Shown here piece after piece: positions 7,520-17,700 of a stretch of DNA of 64,000 bases. Position numbers and translations under genes: made by a program. Source of the DNA: Vibrio agarivorans (GTDB lineage: Bacteria > Pseudomonadota > Gammaproteobacteria > Enterobacterales > Vibrionaceae); the NCBI RefSeq assembly GCF_030409635.1, contig NZ_JAUFQF010000001.1:496001-560000 (forward strand). The letters run 5' to 3'. Numbering within the stretch: position 1 is the first letter of the stretch; the number at the start of each line of letters is the position of its first letter. The notes beneath the pieces are model-generated. The model had not been told where the DNA came from, searched no databases, and was given only the letters and a program-made list of their open reading frames with translations.

Positions 7520-7969
7520 GTGGAAGAAGAGTACCAAGAAGAGATAGAGATTGAAGCGATTGGTGTAGAGGTCTCATCTCAGCCGATAGAGCTGTATAAG
7601 GTGCTTAAATTGGCTAACGTCGTCGACGGAGGCGGTCAAGCGAAACACTATATCGCTGAGGGCTATGTCGCGGTTAATGGCGAGCTTGAAGTCCGTAAAC
7701 GTCGCAAAATGTATGATGGCGACTTCCTAGAGTTTAACCAAGAATACTACGTTGTTGTTTGTGATCAGCCGCCGATCGAAGAGGTAGAACAGCCTAAAGC
7801 TCAAGTGCAACCTAAGGCTGAAAAGAAGCGCAATGAGAAGAAGGCTAAACAGAGCCAGTCTCGTGCTTCTTCTAACAAGCCAGCTGAGAAGACGAATAGC
7901 GAAACCTCTGCCGAGCAAGATAAGCCGAAAAAAAGCAGTGGCGGGCGAGGGGAGATCAATTTCTTCTAG
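7520..7969 (+). CDS. S4-domain RNA-binding protein with charged tail
   Basis: The likely start is GTG 7520, with TGAGG at 7509-7513; a TTG at 7508 is also in frame. Of 149 residues, the S4 fold lies at about 22-85: LYKVLKLANVVDGGGQAKHYIAEGYVAVNG followed by EVRKRRKMYDGD, typical of YbcJ/YaaA-type RNA-binding proteins. The tail (about 95-149) is Lys/Glu/Ser-rich, low-complexity and probably disordered, ending SSGGRGEINFF. YbcJ-type proteins are only about 70 aa, so the tail is extra. It starts 23 nt after yejF and precedes a strong terminator, so it is probably co-transcribed with yejABEF although no functional link is obvious. Confidence 0.8.
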   Translation: MEEEYQEEIEIEAIGVEVSSQPIELYKVLKLANVVDGGGQAKHYIAEGYVAVNGELEVRKRRKMYDGDFLEFNQEYYVVVCDQPPIEEVEQPKAQVQPKAEKKRNEKKAKQSQSRASSNKPAEKTNSETSAEQDKPKKSSGGRGEINFF

Positions 7970-7985
7970 TCGCTGTAACGATACT

Positions 7986-8019
7986 AACGGGGTCAGATAA
8001 ATAACTGACCCCGTTTCTA
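7986..8019. terminator. Strong intrinsic terminator after the yej operon
   Basis: AACGGGGTCAG (7986-7996) and CTGACCCCGTT (8005-8015) form a perfect 11-bp stem with an 8-nt loop, followed by TTCTATTT. It closes the yej operon and may also serve the reverse-strand cueR. Confidence 0.88.
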
Positions 8020-8086
8020 TTTATTGTGTCTTTATATGAACTAAAATCACTCAAAACAGTGAAATTGCTTGCTCCGAAGTGCGAGC

Positions 8087-8476
8087 CTATCGATGGGTCA
8101 AGTCATCCATGATCGGGCATTCACTTCCTTCATCTCCTGGGCAGCTCATCACCCAAGCTTGCAGTTGACTGCGAATAGCTTCGAGTTGCTGAATTTTTGT
8201 TTCCACTTCTTTTAGTTTTTCTTCGGCATGAGCACGCACCTGTTTACTGGTTCTATTTGGGTTTTCCGCAAGTTGTACGAATTCTTTGCACTCGACTAAT
8301 GAGAAGCCCGCAGTTTTTGCTCGAGCTACCAGAATGAGCTGCTGAATATGTTTGTCGCTATAGTCGCGATAACCACTTTCTGAGCGTGAAGGTGGAAGAA
8401 TAAGGCCCTTTTCTTCGTATAGACGGATGGATTTCGCTGTCAATCCCGTCAACTTTGCTACTTCTCCGATATTCAT
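8087..8476 (-). CDS. cueR: Copper-responsive MerR-family regulator CueR
   Basis: A 129-aa MerR-family activator. The N-terminal winged helix is MNIGEVAKLTGLTAKSIRLY and continues through GYRDYSDKHI; a dimerisation coiled coil covers about residues 75-110. The metal loop has Cys112 and Cys120 (CPGDEGSEC), and Ser77 is present. These are the positions known in E. coli CueR for binding a single Cu(I)/Ag(I)/Au(I) ion. CueR twists the promoter of copper-efflux genes such as copA. No copA or copper oxidase is in the window, so its targets lie elsewhere. The gene stands alone, reverse to its neighbours. Confidence 0.92.
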   Translation of the reverse strand: MNIGEVAKLTGLTAKSIRLYEEKGLILPPSRSESGYRDYSDKHIQQLILVARAKTAGFSLVECKEFVQLAENPNRTSKQVRAHAEEKLKEVETKIQQLEAIRSQLQAWVMSCPGDEGSECPIMDDLTHR

Positions 8477-8795
8477 CGTAGTAATTACGCTCCTTGATGC
8501 TATGATAGAAGGCGAGTGTTCATATTGTCATACAACTCAAATTATTTTGAATTCAAATTGTGAGTTATTAGCGGCATGCAATTGTGTTCACACCACAGTG
8601 TTTCTTGGCGCAACCGATTGCGCAGTATTTATATAATTTGAGGTGTGAAGAAATTATGAATTTGATTTATGTCAAAAAAAGCTGTTAACTTTTGTTGATA
8701 TCACCAAATAAAAGTTGAAACACTCAAAAATTATTGAATAATAGGCTCAACAACACAGGGTGCTCCACACCTTTCTATATTACAGGATTATACTC
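8477..8795. other. Divergent intergenic region between cueR and ackA
   Basis: About 320 nt without a convincing gene; a 69-codon plus-strand frame at 8427-8636 runs antisense into cueR and has no ribosome binding site. The region is AT-rich. It holds a GCGCAA-CCGA-TTGCGC inverted repeat (8608-8623) with no T-run and an FNR-like site at 8662-8675. A TATAAT lies at 8632-8637, but no -35 box at normal spacing is convincing. Confidence 0.5.
8662..8675. promoter_or_regulatory. FNR-like site upstream of ackA
   Basis: TTGAT-TTAT-GTCAA differs from the FNR consensus (TTGAT, four bases, ATCAA) at one position. It lies about 120 nt before the ackA start, a sensible place for anaerobic activation of a fermentative kinase. 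This is a consensus match only, without experimental support. Confidence 0.4.
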
Positions 8796-9989
8796 ATGTC
8801 GAAATCTTTTGTACTGGTTATCAACTCAGGTAGTTCATCTCTTAAGTTTGCTGTTATCGATGCAGCAACAGGTGATGATGTTCTTACTGGTTTAGGTGAA
8901 TGTTTTGGTCTTCCAGAGTCTCGCATGAGTTGGAAATTCAACGGTGAGAAAACTGAAATCGCTATCGAAGGCGATGACAGCCACCACAAGATTGCTATCG
9001 GCAAGCTAGTTGGTCTAACTGAAGAGCTTGGTTTCTCAAACGACATCGTAGCTATCGGTCATCGTATCGTGCACGGTGGTGAGAAATTCACTACGACTGT
9101 ACGTATCGACGAAGAAGTAACTGCAGAGATTGAAGCACTTTCTGATCTTGCTCCTCTACACAACCCTGCAGGCGCTATCGGTATTCGTGCAGCGATGGAA
9201 GCTTTCCCAGCACTTCCACAATTTGCAGTGTTTGACACAGCCTTCCACCAAACAATGCCAGAAAAAGCATTTACAGGTGCTATTTCTAACGAGCTGTACA
9301 CTAAGTACGGTATCCGTCGTTACGGTTTCCACGGTACTAGCCATTACTACGTATCTCGTGAAGCAGCTAAGATGCTGGACAAGAACATTGACGAAGCAAG
9401 CTTTATTTCTGTTCACCTAGGTAACGGCGCATCAGTGTGTGCGATTGAAAACGGTAAGTCAGTTGATACCTCAATGGGCTTTACGCCACTCGCTGGTCTT
9501 ATGATGGGTACACGTTCTGGTGACCTTGACCCAGGCGTTATCGAATTCCTAATCAAGAAAGGTTGGTCAACTGAACAAGTATTTGACGCACTAAACAAGA
9601 AATCTGGTTTCTTAGGTGTTTCTGGTCTAACTTCTGATGCACGCGGTATTCTAGATGCGATGGAAGAAGGTCACGAAGGCGCTAAGCTAGCGTTTGAAGT
9701 CTTCACATACCGTGTAGCAAAATACATTGGCTCTTACATGATCCCACTGTCACATCTAGACGCAGTAATCTTTACTGGTGGTATCGGTGAGAACTCACTC
9801 CCAATTCGCCGTGAAATCTTGAACAACCTAAAACTTCTAGGTTTTGTTGAAGACGAAAAAGGAAACGAGGCAGCTCGTTTCGGTGACTCAGGCATTATTG
9901 CAAAATCTGACATTTTGGATGCGGTAGCGATGGTTATCCCAACAAATGAAGAGTTTGTAATTGCACAGCAGTCTGTAGAGCTTCTTTAA
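8796..9989 (+). CDS. ackA: Acetate kinase
   Basis: Converts acetyl phosphate and ADP to acetate and ATP in the cytosol. The 397-aa length is normal. The N-terminal signature VINSGSSSLKF is at about residues 8-18, and GFHGTSHYYV and LGNGASVCAIENGKS cover the nucleotide and substrate site. ATG 8796 is preceded by ACAGGA (8782-8787); the in-frame extension to 8760 is not family-like. No phosphotransacetylase gene follows, so this is an isolated ackA, which in vibrios is often a second copy on chromosome II beside the main ackA-pta pair. Codon use is strongly biased, suggesting high expression. An FNR-like site lies upstream. Confidence 0.94.
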   Translation: MSKSFVLVINSGSSSLKFAVIDAATGDDVLTGLGECFGLPESRMSWKFNGEKTEIAIEGDDSHHKIAIGKLVGLTEELGFSNDIVAIGHRIVHGGEKFTTTVRIDEEVTAEIEALSDLAPLHNPAGAIGIRAAMEAFPALPQFAVFDTAFHQTMPEKAFTGAISNELYTKYGIRRYGFHGTSHYYVSREAAKMLDKNIDEASFISVHLGNGASVCAIENGKSVDTSMGFTPLAGLMMGTRSGDLDPGVIEFLIKKGWSTEQVFDALNKKSGFLGVSGLTSDARGILDAMEEGHEGAKLAFEVFTYRVAKYIGSYMIPLSHLDAVIFTGGIGENSLPIRREILNNLKLLGFVEDEKGNEAARFGDSGIIAKSDILDAVAMVIPTNEEFVIAQQSVELL

Positions 9990-10296
9990 TCTCTCGTACT
10001 GCGCCAAACCTACTTAGGGAAGTCATGCTCCCTTAGGTTTTACCTCGATTTAGTATTGATAGTTTTATTTTATCCTTGCCCAAGCGGTCTTTGCTTGGGC
10101 TTTTTTTTATTCAAAATGCCTGTCTATTGACCTCGCCAAAGACAAACGACCAAAAATTGCTTTTCTTAAGCTAATCAAATGTCAAAATTTATGTTCTGAA
10201 ACTGACTCACAAAACACGCTAATAGCAGTCATTTACGACGCCGTTATTGACGTAAACTACTGAATATATTTAAGTATTAACGTTAGTTTGTTGGTA
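9990..10296. other. Intergenic region between ackA and the M23 peptidase gene
   Basis: About 307 nt without a gene. The first part contains a bulged hairpin (10007-10040) and a strong terminator (10078-10108). The second part is AT-rich and contains TTTACG (10232-10237) and CGTAAA (10251-10256), an inverted pair 13 nt apart and about 40 nt from the next start. This may be an operator, but no matching regulator is apparent. Confidence 0.5.
10078..10108 (+). terminator. Intrinsic terminator after ackA
   Basis: GCCCAAGC (10078-10085) pairs perfectly with GCTTGGGC (10093-10100) and is followed by eight T residues. An upstream bulged hairpin (AACCTA...TAGGTT, 10007-10040) may add to termination. 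Confidence 0.9.
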
Positions 10297-11247
10297 ATGA
10301 AAGACCAAATAACCATTTCGATATCGTCAGTTTCAGGTTCACGTCACTGGCATCTTGATAAGCGAAAGCGCGATCGTATCAAAGGTATGGGTTACGCTTT
10401 TGTAGCGATTTTAGTCACGGTTATATCAATTACAACATACCTCTATTTCGCAGTGGATCACGTTCATCTACGCAACTCCCAGCTCATTGTTGAATCGAGT
10501 AACTTAAGCAGTGAACTAGAAGCTTTATCTTCGATGAAGGAGCAACTTGAAGATGAACTGATGGAGCGTGAAGCACAGGTTGCTATGGTGTCAGATAGGC
10601 TATCAGACATTGAGTTATTGCTTAATCCGGCTGACAACTCGGGCAGTGGCTCATCGCTAGAGGCACGTTTAGATATTGCTGCCATCACCATGAGCACGCG
10701 TGTAATGATGCTGTCTAAAATCCCAAACGGCTCTCCTGTCGGTAAAGCACGTATCTCCTCGGGATTTGGGGCGCGGGTTCATCCCGTTACGCGTGAAAGG
10801 CGTATGCATCGCGGTTTAGACTTCGCAGTGAATACAGGGACGAATATTTATGCGCCTGCAGATGGCGTCGTTGAGGTTACGAGGCGTAGTGATCAAGGCT
10901 CAGGTAACTTCTTACGTCTGCAACATGCTTATGGGTTTTCAAGCTCTTACTCCCATTTACACCAATTTAAAGTGCGTCAGGGGCAGATGGTAAGAAAAGG
11001 CGATTTAATCGCAGTTTCCGGTAATAGCGGTTTATCTAGTGGTCCACATTTGCACTATGAAGTGCGGTTTGTTGGTAGAGCGTTAGATCCCCTCAATTTT
11101 GTTGAGTGGGGGTTAGATAATTTTGAATTAATAGTCGAAAAGGAAAAGGTCATTCCATGGGAATCTTTAGTAAACACAGTAGAACTGAGACTAGCACAAC
11201 TATTGCAACCCTCATCGCAAAAGGTTGCCACGCTAACGGGCAGTTAA
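10297..11247 (+). CDS. Membrane-anchored M23 metallopeptidase
   Basis: A 316-aa endopeptidase-like protein expected to cut peptidoglycan cross-links in the periplasm. A short basic cytoplasmic head is followed by one transmembrane helix at about 30-52 (FVAILVTVISITTYLYFAV), a coiled coil at about 60-110, and the LytM/M23 domain at about 145-265. Zinc ligands are visible: His171 and Asp175 in HRGLDFA, and His253 in HLHYE. Start ATG 10297 was preferred to the upstream TTG at 10288. Its last 91 nt overlap the bactofilin gene in another frame. M23-bactofilin pairs are known in bacteria that use bactofilin polymers to place cell-wall remodelling, so the two products probably act together. Confidence 0.85.
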   Translation: MKDQITISISSVSGSRHWHLDKRKRDRIKGMGYAFVAILVTVISITTYLYFAVDHVHLRNSQLIVESSNLSSELEALSSMKEQLEDELMEREAQVAMVSDRLSDIELLLNPADNSGSGSSLEARLDIAAITMSTRVMMLSKIPNGSPVGKARISSGFGARVHPVTRERRMHRGLDFAVNTGTNIYAPADGVVEVTRRSDQGSGNFLRLQHAYGFSSSYSHLHQFKVRQGQMVRKGDLIAVSGNSGLSSGPHLHYEVRFVGRALDPLNFVEWGLDNFELIVEKEKVIPWESLVNTVELRLAQLLQPSSQKVATLTGS

Positions 11248-11594
11248 AAGTCGAAGGCGATATTCAGGTTGATGGTTTTATCGAAGGCCGTATTGATGTC
11301 AAGGGAACGCTTGTCGTATCAGAATCTGGACGAATAAAGGGTGAGGTGTTTAGTAGTAAGCTAGTGGTGAATGGATTAGTCGAAGGGGAATGCACTTCTT
11401 CAAATATTGAGGTACTAGCCAAAGGGCGTTTGAATGGTAAGGTTTCTTGTCATGAGTTGTGCATTGAGCCTGGCGGCAAGTTCATTGGTGAAAACTCTGA
11501 AATGGCGCCAAACGATGTGACCAGTATTCATGATAAAAAAGTCTCTTCAGGCCCCGAGGCCAAAACAAACAAGCCACAAAAAAAGCAGGCTTAG
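11157..11594 (+). CDS. Bactofilin
   Basis: A 145-aa protein with the bactofilin (DUF583) beta-helix core at about residues 15-110. The regular short repeats include GQLKVEGDIQVDGFIEGRIDVKG, GRIKGEVFSSKLVVNG and GRLNGKVSCHELCIEPGG. Bactofilins polymerise into nucleotide-independent filaments on the inner membrane. The tail (about 112-145) is Lys-rich and probably disordered. ATG 11157 lies within the M23 gene and follows AAAAGGAAAAGG (11139-11150), a strong ribosome binding site. The long overlap ties its translation to that of the peptidase. Confidence 0.92.
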   Translation: MGIFSKHSRTETSTTIATLIAKGCHANGQLKVEGDIQVDGFIEGRIDVKGTLVVSESGRIKGEVFSSKLVVNGLVEGECTSSNIEVLAKGRLNGKVSCHELCIEPGGKFIGENSEMAPNDVTSIHDKKVSSGPEAKTNKPQKKQA

Positions 11595-11778
11595 AGTGAT
11601 ATTTCTAGGCGATTGAGTTGGTTGTAATTTAATCTGTGCTAAATCTGTGATTTGCCACATCAAGCTAGTCTATACGAGCTCATTTTTGTCACAGATACTC
11701 CCTCAAACATTTCGTTCTTGGTATACGCTTAATTGAGATATGCAAAAGCTTCAAGAATCGAATGTTTGAGAGAGTTAT

Positions 11779-14700
11779 ATGGATGTAGTTTTCTTTGTCG
11801 AAGTAGATGGCGTTGTCTGGAAGGTACTGGAAAACGGTGCTTGGGTTCAGGTCAACAATTCAGAAGTGCTGTCAGCTGACATACCGGTACTAAACGCAAC
11901 GGTTGTACAAGTGGATGGTCAAACCAATCCAACGGAGAATCAGGATGCGGTAGGGGAGCAGGATAACCAACAAGCCGCCAATGATATCCCAGATGAGTTA
12001 GCCCAGCTTTTTCAAAACAGCCTTGTTACAAGCCCTTATGCCAATAATACCAACTCACTTGATAATGCCTCGACTTCCAGTTCTGGTTTAATACTGACTG
12101 GATACGTCCGTCCGGATCTAACCGAAACGCTTGCTCAAGCGGGGTTTCAAACTCGTGGCACTGTCAGAGACGATAATGATGATGCGCCTGAATATGTAGA
12201 CAACACCTTTTTACTTTCCAATTCTTCATCAATTACCGTTGAGATCTTAGACGGCGGAGACGGTTATGAAAACCGTTTTGAAGTCCCGAATGTCACCATT
12301 TTAGGGTCTACCACTGACGTCAGAGATGGTATCTCTATTCAGGTGACGGTGACAGATATAAATGGTAACCAAGTTGTGTTATCAACGGTAGCCGAAAGTG
12401 ACCAATACCGAATAGATAACGTCGACTTAACGGGCTTAGCCGAGGGCGATTTAATTGTCACAGCCACTGTGTCTGATGTGACAGGAAATTCTATATCTGC
12501 CAATGATCAAACGATCAAAGATACGCTAGCAGATATTCAAGGTGGGCTTGATGGCTTTGGTGATGCGGCCATTAACCAAGTTGAACAATCTCAAGACCGC
12601 TTGTTTGGTACAGTAAACAACGTTGAAGACGGTCAGGCGATTACGATTGTCGTTCAAGATATTCTTGGGAATCAAATCCAGTTTGAGAGCACGGTCAATG
12701 GCAATGTTTGGGTAATCCGCGATGTTGATCTTTCTGATCTCGTTGATGGTGTGCTCACGGTCTATACAGAGACCATTGATGTTGCGGGTAACCCAGCGGT
12801 TGACGTTTCTACCATAGTTAAAGACACCTACGCCCAAATCACGATTCAAATCGACGATGGTGATGGACAAGTTGACCTTTTTGAAGCCCCTTCAATGCGT
12901 TTGCTTGGCTCTGTAGATGGCATAGAAGATGGGCAACCTGTTGAGGTCACGGTCACTGACGAAGCAGGCAACACCCTAACTTATAACACTGTAGTTGTGA
13001 ATCAAGCATGGGAAATCACAGGGGCTGACTTTACAGGGTTTGTTGATGGACCTTTGTCAGCAACAGCAAGCAGTGTTGATTCTGTGGGCAATATAGCAAG
13101 TGCAGAAGATACCTCACAGATTGTGTTAGATGGTGAAATCACCGTCGACATCCTTGATGGTGGGGATGGTTTTGAGAACCAATTTGAAGTTCCTGCCGTG
13201 ACGATTGAAGGCACGACAAACTTAGTTCCTGACGGTGCAACGATAAATATCACCATTACCGATATCAAGGGTGGCACCGTGACCACCAGCGCTATTGCGA
13301 ATAATGGTGTTTACAGCGTTTCGGATGTTGATATCTCTTCTTTAGCCGAAGGAGATTTATCTGTACGAGCAGAAGTGGACGGTGCGTTCAAAGTTATCGA
13401 AGCGTTTGATGACACAATTAAAGACACACTGGCTGAGGTGACAGGGGAGCTAGATGGTCTTGGTGATGCCTACATTAACTTTGTAGAGCAAACGGATGCG
13501 ACAGTGTTCGGCACTGTTGACTATGTCGAGGATGGGCAGACAGTCGATGTCGTTATTTCAGATGAATCTGGAAATACAGTTTCGCTGACCGCGCAAGTTG
13601 TTAACCAAGCGTGGCAGATCAACAATGTTGACTTAAGTACCTTACAAGACGGCATTTTAACCGTCAATTCATCGACGATTGATATTGCCGGAAACCCTAC
13701 CACTAATACTTCAACCCTTAATAAAGACACCTACGCCCAAATCACTATTCAAATCGATGACGGTGATGGACAAGTAGACCTGTTTGAAGCCCCTTCAATG
13801 CGTTTGCACGGCACTGTAGATGGCATAGAAGATGGGCAACCTGTTGAGGTCACGGTCACTGACGAAGCAGGCAACACCCTAACTTATAACACTGTAGTTG
13901 TGAATCAAGCATGGGAAATCACAGGGGCTGACTTTACAGGGTTTGTTGATGGACCTTTGTCAGCAACAGCAAGCAGTGTTGATTCTGTGGGCAATATAGC
14001 AAGTGCAGAAGATACCTCACAGATTGTGTTAGATGGTGAAATCACCGTCGATATCCTTGATGGTGGGGATGGTTTTGAGAACCAATTTGAAGTTCCTGCC
14101 GTGACGATTGAAGGCACGACAAGCTTAATACCTGATGGTGCAACGATTAATATCACCATCACCGATATCGATGGCAGCACCGTGACCACCAGCACTATCG
14201 CGAATAATGGCGTTTACAGCGTTTCGGATGTTGATATCTCTTCTTTAGCCGAAGGTGACTTATCTGTAAGGGCAGACGTAGACGGTGCGTTCAAAGTTAT
14301 CGAAGCATTTGATGACACAATTAAAGACACCCTCGCGGAGGTGGCAGGGGAGCTAGACGGTCTTGGTGATGCGTACATTAACTTTGTTGAGCAAACTGAT
14401 GTGACTGTGTTCGGAACTGCCAGCAACATCGAAGATGGTCAAGCGATCACAGTTGTGATTAATGACGAACAAGGCGGGGCGCTCACGTTAGAGGTCACGG
14501 TTTCAGGTAGTGTATGGCAGGTGAGCAATGTTGATTTATCTTCCCTCGCTGATGGTACGTTAACGACAACCGTGTCCAGCACAGACGTAGCAGGAAACCC
14601 AGCGGTCAATCAAACTGAAATCATTAAGGATACTCAAGCGTTCATTAGTGTGGACATCGATGATGGCGGTGATGATGTCCTGAACATTAGTGAAAGAAAT

Positions 14701-17700
14701 GATGTTCGGGTGTTTGGTGCTGTTAGTAACATTGAAGATGGCCAGACAGTTGAAATAACGCTGACTGACAAAGAAGACAGTACACTGACATTCAGTACCA
14801 TAGTCGTCGATGGGCAATGGGAAATCTCTGGCATAGATCTCTCTGGGTTTGCCGAAGGCGACATTACAGCAAACGCAAGTAGCAGTGACATCGCGGGCAA
14901 CGAAGCAACTGCAGTTTCAGATGTATCCACTATTGATTTGACTCTCCCAACCATTGATATTGATACCCTAACAGGCTTTGATATTTTCTACTTTAGAGAT
15001 GGTTCATTAACTTCAATTCAAGGTACAACGACTGGCGTAGATGAAGGGTTACCTGTCACTGTGTTGATCAGTGATGGCGTAAATGACTTTGAGTTTAGCG
15101 CCAACGTTGATGCGCTTGGCGCATGGTCACTAACTGACCTTGACGTTTCGGGTCTCGATAGCAGTTTGACTTGGACCATGACAGCGTCTGTGGCAAACGC
15201 GATTGGAAATGTTGTTGAAGATGATATGCCGACATTAGTGTTCCCAGACTCTGTAGTGTTGTCTGAGAATTTTGTCGGTATCTTTGGTGAAGATGACGCG
15301 ACATCATCAATCAATATCGACAACGCAGAGTTCACCTTTGATGACACACAAGACGCACTTCTTCGCCTTGAATCATCAGGGCAGGCACTTTCGTTTACGC
15401 TATCCGCTGACAAAAAAGAGATGGTCGTAACGCGCTTTGGTGGCGAAGTTGTTTTAGAAGCAAAAATTATCGACGGCGAAGTTGATATTACGCTATTCCA
15501 AGGCCTAGACAATGGGCGACCGGGCGATCTACAAACCGAAATTGTGATTAGAGGTACTCAAATCGACTCGGATGGTACGATTGAAGAGGTGCTCGCGCCG
15601 GTCATTGTAGCGGTTCAAGATTCTCGACCATTAGCACTTGATGATAGTTACACGGTAACCGAAGGTCAATTAGCTACCGGGAACCTCTTAAGTAATGATG
15701 CGGATTTAGATGGTGGCTTGGAAATCCGAAATGTCTTGATAGGTTCAGATTCTCAATCGGTATCGAAAGGCAACCCTGCAGTCTTTGACATTGATGAGGG
15801 CAGGCTGTTTGTATTTGCTAATGGTCAATGGCTACTTGAAACATCGCGAAATTTAGACCATCAAGATCTACAGGCTATCAATATCACCTATATCGCGGGT
15901 GATGCTAGTGTTGATTATGATAGCGCCAATGCGACCATTACCATTGTTGATGGCCATGCTGGGACTATATTTGATAATGATACGCTCATTGTCGAGAGCG
16001 ACTTAACGCGTGACGCCGTCATCAATAGCGGAACGATCGAGGTCAATGGGGGTTCTGATAACCCAGACCCTGACACGATACGATTTGATGAAAGTTCACT
16101 GGCCACATTGGATTCACTCGGTCTTACTTCGGGCACCAGTTATTTATCACTCGACTACCAACTCAGTGCGGACGGAAAAACAATAACAGGCGCTGTCGGC
16201 GGCACTGCGATTCTTACAATCTCAATCAGTGCTGTTGCCAATGGTAATGATGCTGTCGCTACCACAGAAATTACGTTGCACTTTCCTCTTAATGAATCAG
16301 CATCCAACGATATCATTTACTTACCTTTAAAAGTTATTGGCGAAGACACAGATGGAACGCCTTTAAAATCCGGTGAATTTGTTTGGCAGATTCAAGACGG
16401 TGTCGACCCAATAGTGACTGAAGGGACTTCTGTTTCAGTCAGTGAAGATGAACTCGGCGCACAAGCGGTGATCAAGAGCGGAACGTTCAACCTTGCAATA
16501 GGTAGTGACCCGATACGAAGTGCCTATTTCGATTTGAGTGATTTCCCTTCGTTGACGAGTGAAGGCAGAGACGTCGTCTACACAATCAACCCTGATGGTA
16601 GTTTAGTCACCGCATATCAAGACGATGTCCGTGGAGAAGTGGTTTTTCTTCTCTACTTTGATCAACCGGACGGCAGCATTGACGAAGAGATAGCTTACTA
16701 CTTTGCAATGGATAAACCCCTTGATCAGGACGGTATAACCGATACATTGAGCTTCCCAATCACCGTCTCAGATACCGATGGGGACATCACAAAACTCGAT
16801 TTAAAGGTCGAAGTGACTGATGCGACTTCGGGCAGTTTAACCGCTGATGATATGGAAGTGTCTGAGCGACCCGTAGACCCAGACAACTCTGGCATTACGG
16901 ATGTTGATGTGGCAACTGTGACCGTCAATGCGAGTAAAGAGCCGATTGTCGATATCGTTCTGGACGTGATCAATGGGCAAGTTGTAAAAGATGCTAACGG
17001 AAACGAGATTTCACACAACGGTGAGCCGGTTTATTGGAGCGACAACGGGGATGGTTCGTACAACGGGCAACTCGCCGACGGTTCAGTCATTTTTGTTGTG
17101 ACACTTCCAGATGCTCTTACTGTCGATTCAGGCGAGGTTGAGACGGTCGACATACAGTTTCAATTGCGTGAACAACTCGACCACGATCAGGCTGGTCAGG
17201 ACGAACAACTGACTATCGAACTTCCTATTTCTGCTATTGATACCGATGGCACTCGACAGTCTGGCAGCAGTAATGTCATCGTTTACGATGGCAAGGTTCC
17301 AAGTATTACCGTCAATGGTGATATCAATGTCACAGAAGATGGTCTACTTTCAGATGGAGAAGAGGCGGGAAGCGAGCAGAGCCCACCCACGATAACCGTA
17401 GACTCAGGCTCTGATGATTTTAGCGAGCTTGAGCTTGATGTTGATGCGTTTAACAGCCTGCAAATCAAATCGGGCACTGAGATGGTGACACTTGCTGATA
17501 AAAATGGTGACGACTGGTACATTGCCAACAATGAAAGTGGTGATGAAGTATTCAGAATACGCCTTCTAGAATCGGGAAATGTTGAGTTTGAACTGTCGAA
17601 GCCCATCGATCATGATGCGCCCGGTAGTGTCGATGCTGATGGATTGCCTATCGATATCACAGATAAACCGCTTGAATTCAAAGTTGCAGCAAAAGACTTT

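Noticed and set aside
8608..8623. GCGCAA-CCGA-TTGCGC hairpin as a terminator
   Set aside because: No T-run on either strand and no gene ending next to it; kept only as a possible operator within the intergenic note.
8427..8636. 69-codon plus-strand frame overlapping the start of cueR
   Set aside because: Antisense to cueR, no ribosome binding site, no family features.
11974..11982. Di-alanine near adhesin residue 66 as a LapG cleavage site
   Set aside because: The context QAAN does not match the (T/P/A)AA(G/V) pattern of known sites, and no lapG is in the window.
15018..15512. 164-codon reverse-strand open frame inside the adhesin gene
   Set aside because: It mirrors the adhesin frame, is Ser/Pro/Val-rich as expected from a complement of Asp/Gly/Thr-rich repeats, and has no ribosome binding site; several similar antisense frames occur along the same gene.
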